DNA from: Brevibacillus daliensis
GTDB taxonomy: Bacteria > Bacillota > Bacilli > Brevibacillales > Brevibacillaceae
Direction: 5' to 3'
NCBI RefSeq assembly: GCF_021245735.1
Contig: NZ_JAJISB010000001.1
Span: forward strand, 186,001 to 250,000
Length of the DNA stretch: 64,000 nucleotides
Shown here piece by piece: positions 55,204-63,196 of the stretch. Position numbers and translations under genes: made by a program. Under the pieces are notes generated by a model that made no database searches, had not been told where the DNA came from, and saw only the letters and a program-made list of their open reading frames with translations. The first letter of the stretch is position 1; each line of letters opens with the position of its first letter.

Positions 55204-57693
55204 TTGAGTAAGAAGAAGTATGTGAATAGCTTGCTTGCCTCTTCCTTGGCACTGAGCGTTTTCGTTCTACCAACGGCGCAAGCGTCTGCTGCTGAAGGCG
55301 AAAGTATTGTAAAGCTTCGTCTAATGGAAACAACAGACATTCACGTAAACGTACTGAACTATGATTATTACAAAGATGGACCTACCGATTCATTCGGTCT
55401 GGCAAAAACAGCTACGCTGGTAAAAAATGCTCGCACTGAAGTAAAGAACAGCATGCTGTTTGACAACGGTGACTTGATTCAAGGTAATCCACTAGGTGAT
55501 TACATGAACCAAAAAGGCTTGAAAACTGGTGAAATTCACCCAGTATACAAAGCAATGAACCTAATGGATTATGATGTAGGGAATATTGGTAATCACGAGT
55601 TCAACTATGGTTTAGACTTCCTTAAAGCTTCTCTTTCTGGAGCTGAATTCCCTTATGTAAACGCTAACGTATATGTTGATGACAAGGATAAGAATCCTGA
55701 CAATGATAAGCTTCTATTTGATGCTTACAAAATCATCGACAAAAAAGTAGTAGATGAGAATGGTAAAGAAGCTACTGTTAAGGTAGGCGTTATCGGTTTT
55801 GTTCCACCACAAATCATGACTTGGGACAAAGCTAACCTAGAAGGTAAAGTAATCGCGAAAGATATCGTAGAAAGCGCAAAAAAATACGTTCCTGAAATGA
55901 AAGCAAAAGGTGCAGATGTTGTTATTGCTGTTCCTCACTCCGGTTTCGAAGATCTTCCTGCGAAAGGAATGGACGAGAACTCTGTTGCTTACTTGAGCAA
56001 AGTAGCTGACATTGATGCGATCATGTTTGGTCACTCTCACAAACTATTCCCTAGCAAAGATTTCGAAGGTAAAGAAGGCGTTGATTTAGAAAAAGGAACA
56101 ATCAATGGTGTACCTTCTGTAATGCCTGGATACTGGGGCGATCACCTAGGTGTTATCGACCTTACATTGAAACAAATTGATGGTAAATGGGATGTTGTTG
56201 ACACAAAAACAGAAGCTCGTCCAATCTATGACGCTACTGCCAAAAAAGCTCTTGTTGAGGCTGACAAGGCAATTGTAGAAGCGGTTAAAGATGAACATGC
56301 TGGTGCAATCGATTACATTCGTGGCCCAATCGGTGAAACTACTGCAGATATCAACAGTTACTTTGCATTAGTTAATGACGATCCATCTGTCCAAGTGGTT
56401 TCAAATGCACAAAAATGGTGGGCTGAAAAAGCAGTTCAAGGTACTGAATATGAAGGTCTTCCAATCCTTTCTTCTGCTGCTCCATTTAAAGCAGGCGGAC
56501 GTAACGGTGTAGAATACTACACAGACATCAAAGCAGGAACAATGGCAGTTAAGAGTGCTTTTGACCTTTATCTATATCCAAATACAATCAAAGCTGTTCA
56601 AGTTGATGGCGCTACTGTGAAAGATTACCTAGAGCGTGCAGCTGGTCAATTCAAACAAATTGATCCGAACAAAAAAGAAGAACAAGAGCTTGTAGATGCT
56701 ACTTTCCCAACATACAACTTCGATACGTTGGATGGCGTAACTTATGAAGTAGATGTTACTCAACCTAATAAATACGATACAAAAGGTAACCTGGTTAACA
56801 AGGATGCTAACCGTATCGTGAACCTTCAATTTGAAGGAAAAGCAATTGATCCAGCTCAAAAATTCATCATCGTAACAAACAACTATCGTGCTTTCGGTGG
56901 CGGAAACTTCCCTAAAATGGATGGTTCAACTGTAATCATTGACTCTCCAGAAGAAAACCGTGAAGTTGTAATCAACTACCTGAGAGAACAAAAAACATTC
57001 AACCCTTCTGCTGATAACAACTGGGGCTTTGCACCAATCAAAGGCGATGTAAACTTGACTTTCGTTTCTTCTCCTAAAGCTAAAGATTATGCTAACAAAT
57101 TTGATCACATCAAATATGTTGGTGAAGCAGCAGATGGATTCGCAAAATACAGCATCGATCTTTCTAAATCTACAGTAGCTGCTCCTGCCCAAACTGAAGA
57201 AGCTAAAGCAGAAGAAGCTAAAAAAGAAGAGCCTAAAAAAGAAGAACCTAAAAAAGAAGAGCCTAAAACAGAAGAACCTAAAAAAGAAGAGCCTAAAACA
57301 GAAGAACCTAAAAAAGAAGAGCCTAAAACAGAAGAACCTAAAAAAGAAGAGCCTAAAACAGAAGAACCTAAAAAAGAAGAGCCTAAAACAGAAGAACCTA
57401 AAAAAGAAGAACCTAAAAAAGAAGAGCCTAAAAAAGAAGAGCCTAAAGCTGATCCTAACCGATTAGTTGCAGTTCGTTCTGTTGGTGATGCTAACGGAAT
57501 TAAAGTAACTTATGAGCACAGCACAAGAACAGTTACTCTTACTAAAGGTACTGTTACATTGGTACACGTTATTGGTGATGAATTTGTAACTGTTAATGGT
57601 AAAAAAGTTGATGCCAAAACTGATCTAGTTGATGATCGTCTGTATCTGACTGCTGGATTGTTGGAAGAAACTTTTCAAGTAACCATTAAATAA
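55204..57693 (+). CDS. Secreted 2',3'-cyclic-nucleotide phosphodiesterase / nucleotidase
   Basis: A 829-residue exported enzyme. Signal peptide at 1-29 (SLALSVFVLPTAQASAA). Metallophosphatase domain near 38-330 (LMETTDIHVNVLNYDYYKD, FDNGDLIQGN, GNHEFNYGLDFL, FGHSHKLFPS), then the C-terminal 5'-nucleotidase domain near 370-620. A Lys/Glu/Pro repeat at about 664-752 is followed by a final domain (VRSVGDANGIKVTYEHSTRTV..) like the copper amine oxidase N-terminal fold. No LPXTG anchor. Starts at TTG after AGGGGGAA. Likely recovers phosphate or nucleosides outside the cell. Confidence 0.92.
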   Translation: MSKKKYVNSLLASSLALSVFVLPTAQASAAEGESIVKLRLMETTDIHVNVLNYDYYKDGPTDSFGLAKTATLVKNARTEVKNSMLFDNGDLIQGNPLGDYMNQKGLKTGEIHPVYKAMNLMDYDVGNIGNHEFNYGLDFLKASLSGAEFPYVNANVYVDDKDKNPDNDKLLFDAYKIIDKKVVDENGKEATVKVGVIGFVPPQIMTWDKANLEGKVIAKDIVESAKKYVPEMKAKGADVVIAVPHSGFEDLPAKGMDENSVAYLSKVADIDAIMFGHSHKLFPSKDFEGKEGVDLEKGTINGVPSVMPGYWGDHLGVIDLTLKQIDGKWDVVDTKTEARPIYDATAKKALVEADKAIVEAVKDEHAGAIDYIRGPIGETTADINSYFALVNDDPSVQVVSNAQKWWAEKAVQGTEYEGLPILSSAAPFKAGGRNGVEYYTDIKAGTMAVKSAFDLYLYPNTIKAVQVDGATVKDYLERAAGQFKQIDPNKKEEQELVDATFPTYNFDTLDGVTYEVDVTQPNKYDTKGNLVNKDANRIVNLQFEGKAIDPAQKFIIVTNNYRAFGGGNFPKMDGSTVIIDSPEENREVVINYLREQKTFNPSADNNWGFAPIKGDVNLTFVSSPKAKDYANKFDHIKYVGEAADGFAKYSIDLSKSTVAAPAQTEEAKAEEAKKEEPKKEEPKKEEPKTEEPKKEEPKTEEPKKEEPKTEEPKKEEPKTEEPKKEEPKTEEPKKEEPKKEEPKKEEPKADPNRLVAVRSVGDANGIKVTYEHSTRTVTLTKGTVTLVHVIGDEFVTVNGKKVDAKTDLVDDRLYLTAGLLEETFQVTIK
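57190..57450 (+). repeat. 30-bp tandem repeat encoding the KEEPK / TEEPK linker
   Basis: About eight units of GAAGAACCTAAAAAAGAAGA followed by GCCTAAAACA. The encoded 10-residue unit is KEEPKTEEPK. It sits inside the nucleotidase gene and probably forms a stiff spacer that can cross the wall. Confidence 0.92.
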
Positions 57694-57707
57694 TCCTCGC
57701 TAGATAG

Positions 57708-57748
57708 AACCAACCACTTCATTTTTCATTGAAGTGGTTGGTTTTTTA
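57708..57748 (+). terminator. Terminator after the nucleotidase gene
   Basis: AACCAACCACTTCA and TGAAGTGGTTGGTT with an 8-base loop, then six T. Confidence 0.92.
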
Positions 57749-57751
57749 TTC

Positions 57752-57864
57752 TTACTGTATCAGAAAGTATAAAGCTTCGGAGCTTCTCACCCTGATACGC
57801 ATGAAAAACTTCCGCTAAAGAAGGACCAGCTTCTTCGAAAAGACTTCGATAGAAGTTTTTCTTA
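57752..57864 (-). repeat. Copy 6 of repeat R1, reverse orientation
   Basis: Full copy on the minus strand, with TTACTGTATCAGAAAGTATA at one end and GACTTCGATAGAAGTTTTTC at the other. It fills the gap between two converging genes. Confidence 0.87.
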
Positions 57865-57875
57865 TTAACCTTTCT

Positions 57876-58862
57876 TCAGGAGTACTGATTCAGGAACTTT
57901 CTGCGCGCCTTTTTCCATTGCTGCTCCATCTGCAATAGTTGCGTAACTCCATTGACTCTATATCCTGGCTGTTTCCCATATATCCCTGTAATTTCACGTA
58001 AAGCATTATCAGGATAACGCAGTAACTGAAACACCATCTGTATTTCTTGATCGGATAATGGTTTTATTTTTTGATACGCTTCGATCGTATCATAATAGAC
58101 TCTCCTGCTATAACCGTGTAAGAAGAGTAAGCGGTGCAAAATCTGGACTAAGTCAACTAGCTGCATATCTGGAGCAACTGTATCTAGGTCAATCAGATAG
58201 CAACTTCCCGATTCTTTTATTAAAAAGTTGTGACTGGCTACATCACGATGAGCAAGCGTCCCCAAATCTATGGCGTGTTGCATCTGCTCTTGAATGGGCA
58301 TGTGATGAACAAGCTGCATAACTTCGTACCCATCTCTTTTTATCTCTTTTGATAGGTTACTGATTATGGTCTCTAAACGGTTCTGAGGACCTTTTACACT
58401 AATTTTTTTTGAAATTTTTTGGAATTGGTCCAATCTTCGTTCCCATTTTTCTAAAAGCGGAGGTCTGCCCTCATTGTTAACTGTCGTAGGATCAGGAGGA
58501 AATCCCTCTGCTGCCCGGTGAAATTTCGCTAACGTCGCAACTGACTTTTTAATATCGGATTTCGAAGAGTATGTCGCTTCCCTACCATGAATTGTCTTCA
58601 TGACTGTGAAAAAACGATTTCCTATAGGCTCCACCCAGTGATGACTACGATTCCCCACATACTGTACCGTCTGAAAAAACCCTTGATCCAATAATATATC
58701 TGACAAATTCGTTACCCACAAAGCCTTTTCTTCATTCCTGTATTCCTTAACGATCCAGTCGCCTCGGTCAGTTTTAATAGAATAAACGCTCCGTAGTGGT
58801 TTAACAGAATGTATCTTGCAGCGAAAGGCGTTTTCAAGAGCTGTTATTGTATAACTATCCAT
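57876..58862 (-). CDS. CotS-like spore coat kinase (YsxE/YutH type)
   Basis: A 328-residue protein of the CotS family, kinase-like (APH fold) proteins of the Bacillus spore coat. Seen: VYSIKTDRGDWIVKEYRNEEKALWV near 26-50, and catalytic LAHRDVASHNFLIKESGSCYLIDLDTVAPDMQLVDL near 200-235 with HRDxxxxN and DLD. It starts just 8 bases after the SafA-like gene, like ysxE after spoVID in Bacillus. A spore coat role is inferred from family and neighbour. Confidence 0.82.
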   Translation of the reverse strand: MDSYTITALENAFRCKIHSVKPLRSVYSIKTDRGDWIVKEYRNEEKALWVTNLSDILLDQGFFQTVQYVGNRSHHWVEPIGNRFFTVMKTIHGREATYSSKSDIKKSVATLAKFHRAAEGFPPDPTTVNNEGRPPLLEKWERRLDQFQKISKKISVKGPQNRLETIISNLSKEIKRDGYEVMQLVHHMPIQEQMQHAIDLGTLAHRDVASHNFLIKESGSCYLIDLDTVAPDMQLVDLVQILHRLLFLHGYSRRVYYDTIEAYQKIKPLSDQEIQMVFQLLRYPDNALREITGIYGKQPGYRVNGVTQLLQMEQQWKKARRKFLNQYS

Positions 58863-58870
58863 ACAATTAC

Positions 58871-60172
58871 TCAGTACGAAGAGGACGAGGATTCATCATG
58901 TCCTCTATCCCAGCGTGGCCAGAGATCCTGTGTGGTATGGTACGGAGTAGGTGGAGGAAAAGCGTGTGAATCTCCTTGACCAGGATAAGGCATTCGTTGT
59001 TCATACTCCATCATCGGAGGTACAGGATAGGCTCGATGAGGCGGACAATAGGAATACGGATCGTAATGGTGTCGATGACGTCTTCCGTAATAATCTTGAC
59101 CAGCTTCCATGCTGTCGCAACTCATCTCTTTTTTCCTAGCAGTCGGGTATCTTTCTTCGCACACTTCTTTTTTCGCTTTTTTCATACTACTGGAGCTAGA
59201 TATTGTACAATCAACAAAAGACGTGGACTCTGGTTTGCTTAATGACTCACTCCATACATTAGTAGATGAGTATGAATCAGGGCACGGATGCATCTTCATA
59301 GGTGGAGGGCACACTGGCATACGTGGCTCCGGTGGACAATACGGTATTGGGATTGGGATAGGGATTGGGAACGGCATCATAGGTGGTACAGGTCTAGGTG
59401 GCATTGGTCTTGGCGGCATTGGTCTCGGCATCTCTTTTTTCGGTGGGAGGGGGAACGGCATCGGTCTTGGCGGCAGTGGTCTAGGCATCTCTTTTTTCGG
59501 TGGTAGTGGCTATGGCATCGGTCTTGGCGGCTTTGGTCTCGGCATCACTTTTTTCGGTGGTTGTGGCTTTGGCATCGGTCTTGGCGGCATTCGTCTGTGC
59601 ATCTCTTTTGTCGGGGGTAGTGGGAACGGCATCGGTCTTGGCGGCAGTGGTCTAGGCATCTCTTTTTTCGGTGGTAGTGGCTATGGCATCGGTCTTGGCG
59701 GCATTGGTCTTGGCATCTCTTTTTTCGGTGGGAATGGGAACGGGAATGGAATAGGTGGTAACGGTATCCTTGGTCTTTCCTTCATAGGCGGTAGTGGCAT
59801 CATTGGTGGGACAGGCGTTTGTTCTGGTGCTGGCATCATTGGAGATGGAGTCATATCCTCATCAAGATTGGGAAGTGGTAATTTAGGCATCATTTCTGGC
59901 GAAGGCGTCATATCCTCTGGTGTTTCAAATGCAGGAGGAACTGGTTGTTCTTTTAACGGTGCAGAGGGTACTGGACGCCCCATATTGGGTGGCATTCCCG
60001 CCCCGGGTGGAATCGGCATCGCTCTTGTAGGGACTTTCACTTTCATCCCGGGATAAATGAGATCTGGGTTAGGTATCTGGCTATTTAAACGTAGCAATTC
60101 CTGAAAATCAACACCATATTTCTTGGCGATTTTCCACATGGTGTCTCCTTTTTGAACGATATGGATTTTCAC
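58871..60172 (-). pseudogene. SafA-like LysM spore coat protein interrupted by two in-frame TAG codons
   Basis: N-terminal LysM domain at residues 2-47 (KIHIVQKGDTMWKIAKKYGV, LNSQIPNPDLIYPGMKVKVP). A Met/Pro-rich part follows, then six or more 19-residue repeats (consensus PPKKEMPRPLPPRPMPxPL) that contain TAG at 59683-59681 and 59512-59510. Beyond them the same frame stays open to 58871 and encodes a Cys/Tyr/His-rich tail (YGRRHRHHYDPYSYCPP). The GTG at 60172 has AAAGGAGAGG upstream. Intact length would be 433 residues. LysM at the N-terminus and the tail recall SafA. Expression could give a 163-residue fragment, or full length by readthrough. Confidence 0.72.
59390..59760. repeat. 57-bp tandem repeat in the SafA-like gene
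   Basis: At least six 57-bp units (19 codons). They share TCTTTTTTCGGTGG..GGCATCGGTCTTGGCGGC on the plus strand. Two stop-bearing units lie exactly 171 bp (three units) apart, which suggests duplication of a block that already held the stop. Confidence 0.88.
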
Positions 60173-60967
60173 AAAGTGCCTCTCCTTTCAGCTAAGCTTA
60201 GGTCACTACATGGTATGCACCTATAGGCTTTTTGCTCCTAGACATGAGCGGAGATAGGCTAGTGAGAATATAAGGGTTGCATTGGAGAAAATAGATATGA
60301 AAACACCTGAGAGCAAGATTCATTACACCTTGCTCACTCCATACACTCACTACTACATATTCGCCTAATTTATCAAAAGACGATTTTTATTGACAATTGA
60401 TTAAAATAATGCTATTATGAAATTTAGCGTGTTGATTTATTAACCCCCTTCTATAAGAATCAGATTCTTTTTCCTCTGAATCTCTGAATGAATTACTCTC
60501 ATCCCCAAGATTTCCCACCCTAAACTTTTCAGTTTACCCGTTAAACGAATTGAGACTAATTTATCCAAACAGTATTTTTGCATGACCCGATTCAAACTGG
60601 CGCGGTCTTCGGAGCCGCAAGGACGGAAGAGAGGTAGGGCTTTCGTTGTGTTAGGTATCAAAAATGTACAGAACAATTCTGTTCTTTCTCGAATAAAAAG
60701 CTGACCATTGAGTAGCTTCCATATATGTCATTTACGTAACCATCTTATCAAGATGATTGTAATTATAGAAAAACACTATATGCTTGGTTTTGACACCAAG
60801 TACTCTAGAACAGAAATGTACTCGTAATGAAAAAGAGTCTAATTATATTGGTAATGAACCGATCTCAATGTTACCGAGGATGTCCCTTGTGACATCCCTA
60901 GAAGGTCAATGCGCATGATGATAAGAGCCTCATATGATGTTGTGGCTAGAAACGAAATAATCCTCAG

Positions 60968-60994
60968 AAAAGCTGCCTTTAGAAGGCAGCTTTT
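60968..60994 (+). terminator. Orphan terminator-like hairpin
   Basis: AAAAGCTGCC, 6-base loop, GGCAGCTTTT. No gene ends near it on either strand, so it may close a small RNA. Confidence 0.55.
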
Positions 60995-61049
60995 CGCTAT
61001 GGTAAGGCATCATTCTGTACACTCTTCGTGAATTTTGGAATCTATAAAA

Positions 61050-61076
61050 AATACTTGTCGGATACGAGTATTTTTT
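61050..61076 (+). terminator. Orphan terminator-like hairpin
   Basis: AATACTTGTC and GATACGAGTATT form an imperfect stem followed by TTTTTT on the plus strand. Confidence 0.5.
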
Positions 61077-61096
61077 AATAGATCATCGTACACGTA

Positions 61097-61130
61097 AAGA
61101 AGAGGACGATTTCAAACTTCTCTTCTTTTT
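61097..61130 (+). terminator. Orphan terminator-like hairpin
   Basis: AAGAAGAG and CTTCTCTTCTT form a stem around a 12-base loop, followed by six T. Confidence 0.5.
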
Positions 61131-61236
61131 TATTCTGATATCAATAATACACTTTTCCAACAATTACAACTTTATTTATAAATGTTGTTTCAATCACTCT
61201 CTTTTTTGTATACTTCAATTAAAGGGAGGTTTCGAA

Positions 61237-61845
61237 ATGGAATTAATATTATCAGTATTTTTATCTTTAAGTATGCTGGCAACTAATGAAATAGGTCTTG
61301 AGGCTACTAAAACTTCTGAAGCAACTAAAGTTATGGAAGAAGCACAGGCATCCGTTTCTCCATTCCCACAACAGAAAATGGTGCAACTGCTTAAAAATGA
61401 ATTAGAAAAAGCACCTACCTATGAAAAATATACGAAGGTATACGCTAAGGCTGCCAAAGGTGGAGAAAAAATTGCAACCGTTACATCAGACGGTCTAGAA
61501 ACACAAAATACGGCGGAAGCTGGTGACATGCTGGTAAAAAACCAGACTGATGCTGAAGAAATGTACATTTTAAAGAAAGATAAATTCGGTAAAAGATACA
61601 AACTGATTGGTCAATCTACAGATGGCTTCCAAGAATATCAAGCAGTTGGTGAGATTAAAGCCGTTCATGTAACACCAGAATTACTTAAAACATTAAAAGT
61701 TGGCAATGAGTTCTATTTTATTGCCGCTTGGGATGAAAAGATGGTTGTAAAAGAAGGCGATTATTTGGTTTCACCGACTGACTACTCCGAGGTATACCGT
61801 ATTGCTAATAAAGAATTCTTTGAGACATACCGATTAAAAAAATAG
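61237..61845 (+). CDS. Hypothetical exported protein (202 residues)
   Basis: A weak N-terminal hydrophobic stretch (MELILSVFLSLSMLA) may be a signal peptide or anchor. The rest is charged, mixed helix and strand: LLKNELEKAPTYEKYTKVYAKAAKGG, AEEMYILKKDKFGKRYKLIGQS, VGNEFYFIAAWDEKMVVKEGDYLV. There are no cysteines or known motifs. AAAGGGAGG precedes the ATG and a strong terminator follows, so it is a real gene. Family not recognised. Confidence 0.78.
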   Translation: MELILSVFLSLSMLATNEIGLEATKTSEATKVMEEAQASVSPFPQQKMVQLLKNELEKAPTYEKYTKVYAKAAKGGEKIATVTSDGLETQNTAEAGDMLVKNQTDAEEMYILKKDKFGKRYKLIGQSTDGFQEYQAVGEIKAVHVTPELLKTLKVGNEFYFIAAWDEKMVVKEGDYLVSPTDYSEVYRIANKEFFETYRLKK

Positions 61846-61862
61846 TTGTGTTCAAGCTTTGC

Positions 61863-61911
61863 AAAAAAGACTCAGATATAGATAGGTACCATTTCTATAT
61901 CTGAGTCTTTC
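61863..61911. terminator. Terminator after the hypothetical gene (bidirectional)
   Basis: AAAGACTCAGATATAGA and TCTATATCTGAGTCTTT form a 17-bp perfect stem. It ends both this plus-strand gene and the minus-strand adaB gene. Confidence 0.92.
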
Positions 61912-61956
61912 TTATTTTATATAGGAGCTCGGGCCAGCACTACTCCACTTTTGCAA

Positions 61957-62487
61957 CTATCGGACTCTAGACTTACTCTCTCCAAGTGCAGCAGCTTTTT
62001 TTTTCATTTCTAATCCTCCTCGATAACCGGTCAATGAACCGCTTTTAGCAATGACACGGTGGCAAGGGATTAATATTAATACAGGGTTTGCACCAATTGT
62101 GGCTCCAACCGCACGAACTGCAGCAGGATGTTGAATAAGCTCTGCGACATCCGTATAGGAGTAGGTTTGTCCGTATGGAATCTCTTTTAATGTATTCCAG
62201 ATCAACATTTGAAATGGTGTACCTGTAAAATCAACTGGAAGTGTAAATTCATGACGTTCTCCCTTAAAATACTCCTCAAACTCTTTCATATATGGTTGTA
62301 ATTTGAAATCATCCTGGAACAAACTATAGGCAGGGAAATGTTTTCCGACCCAATCTGCCATTACTTCAAAAGGTTGACCAGGAGAACCGACGTAACAAAG
62401 TCCCTTCGTTGTCGCTGCCATAAAAAATCGCCACTGTTCATGAACAAAAAGCGTCCAGAAGATAGATAAATGCTTACTTTGTTCCAT
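61957..62487 (-). CDS. adaB: Methylated-DNA-protein-cysteine methyltransferase (AdaB/Ogt type)
   Basis: Repairs O6-methylguanine by moving the methyl group to its own cysteine. 176 residues. N-terminal domain near 20-90, then HTH-like FQMLIWNTLKEIPYGQTYSYTDVAELI, and the active site ILIPCHRVIAKSGSLTGYRGGLEMKK near 140-165 with PCHRV. The ATG overlaps a weak ribosome site. It follows adaA with a 4-base gap, as in Bacillus adaAB, so they share the alkylation-response operon. Confidence 0.94.
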   Translation of the reverse strand: MEQSKHLSIFWTLFVHEQWRFFMAATTKGLCYVGSPGQPFEVMADWVGKHFPAYSLFQDDFKLQPYMKEFEEYFKGERHEFTLPVDFTGTPFQMLIWNTLKEIPYGQTYSYTDVAELIQHPAAVRAVGATIGANPVLILIPCHRVIAKSGSLTGYRGGLEMKKKAAALGESKSRVR

Positions 62488-62491
62488 TGTC

Positions 62492-62986
62492 CTACGCCTC
62501 CCTATGATCCTTTTGATTTTGCAGCTTCTGATATTGTTTCGGTGTATAGCCTGTCATCTTTTTAAACGTACAATGCAAATGATAAGGGCTACCATGGCAC
62601 ATATCAGCCAGCCTCATAAGTGTAAAAGGCTCATGATAATTCATGTCTATCACATGTATAATCTGCCGAGTCCAATCCTCATCCGGCAGACGTAATCCAT
62701 TAGGTTTACATCGTTTACAGGGACGAACCCCCTCTGATAATGCTTCATTTGCATTCCTGAAAAGAAGTACGTTCTCTTTTTTGGGAGCTCGAGATTTACA
62801 TGAGGGACGACAAAAAATACCTGTAGTCTTTACCGCATAATAAAATGTGCCGTCATAGGACGCTTCATTCTCCACAATTGCTTGCCATTCCTCGTCTGTC
62901 ATTCTCCTGGAATGACTACCTTCTTCATTGTTTTCATGTGTATACAGCGGCATCTTGCTGCCCGTTGATTTCGGTTTGTTATTCAT
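62492..62986 (-). CDS. adaA: AdaA-like methylphosphotriester acceptor and regulator, truncated DNA-binding domain
   Basis: A 164-residue protein. The Ada zinc domain near 35-105 is intact: FYYAVKTTGIFCRPSCKSRAPKKENV and GVRPCKRCKP carry the four cysteines that accept methyl groups from phosphotriesters. One AraC-type helix-turn-helix follows (TLMRLADMCHGSPYHLHCTFKKMTG), then the chain ends YTPKQYQKLQNQKDHREA. Family members are about 210 residues with two such helices. Here the second one is missing. GAGGTGATTTC precedes the ATG. First gene of adaA-adaB. Confidence 0.9.
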   Translation of the reverse strand: MNNKPKSTGSKMPLYTHENNEEGSHSRRMTDEEWQAIVENEASYDGTFYYAVKTTGIFCRPSCKSRAPKKENVLLFRNANEALSEGVRPCKRCKPNGLRLPDEDWTRQIIHVIDMNYHEPFTLMRLADMCHGSPYHLHCTFKKMTGYTPKQYQKLQNQKDHREA

Positions 62987-63090
62987 GAAATCACCTCTAC
63001 GACTAGTATAACGCGAGCATTAGCAATACGTACGGTTTATCGAACGTAATAGCAAGATTACGAAATTATTCTATTGTAGAGAAGCAGAAC

Positions 63091-63139
63091 AAAAAAATAG
63101 TGGATCAGCTATGATTGGTTAACCATAGTGTCCACTATT
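63091..63139 (-). terminator. Terminator after ilvE
   Basis: Minus strand AATAGTGGA and TCCACTATT with an inner ACTATG..CATAG stem, then seven T. It lies about 57 bases after the ilvE stop. Confidence 0.85.
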
Positions 63140-63196
63140 TATTCATGGCTATATAAGCCAATTTAAAAGTTAAGGTTGTCCTTATTCTTGGGACTC

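Larger units (their letters stand above)
60173..61236. other. Long intergenic region with several hairpins
   Basis: Over 1 kb without a supported gene. A short minus-strand frame (60440-60676) has no ribosome site. Three terminator-like hairpins occur at 60968-60994, 61050-61076 and 61097-61130 (see finding). The rest shows nothing recognisable. Confidence 0.55.

Noticed and set aside
59109-60056. A 315-residue glycine-rich open frame on the plus strand opposite the SafA-like gene.
   Set aside because: It has no ribosome binding site and mirrors the proline-rich codons of the opposite strand (CCN reads as GGN). The LysM start with AAAGGAGAGG on the minus strand explains the region better.
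60440-60676. A 78-codon minus-strand frame.
   Set aside because: No ribosome site, no recognisable motif, and no terminator or promoter linked to it. It could be a relic but cannot be supported.
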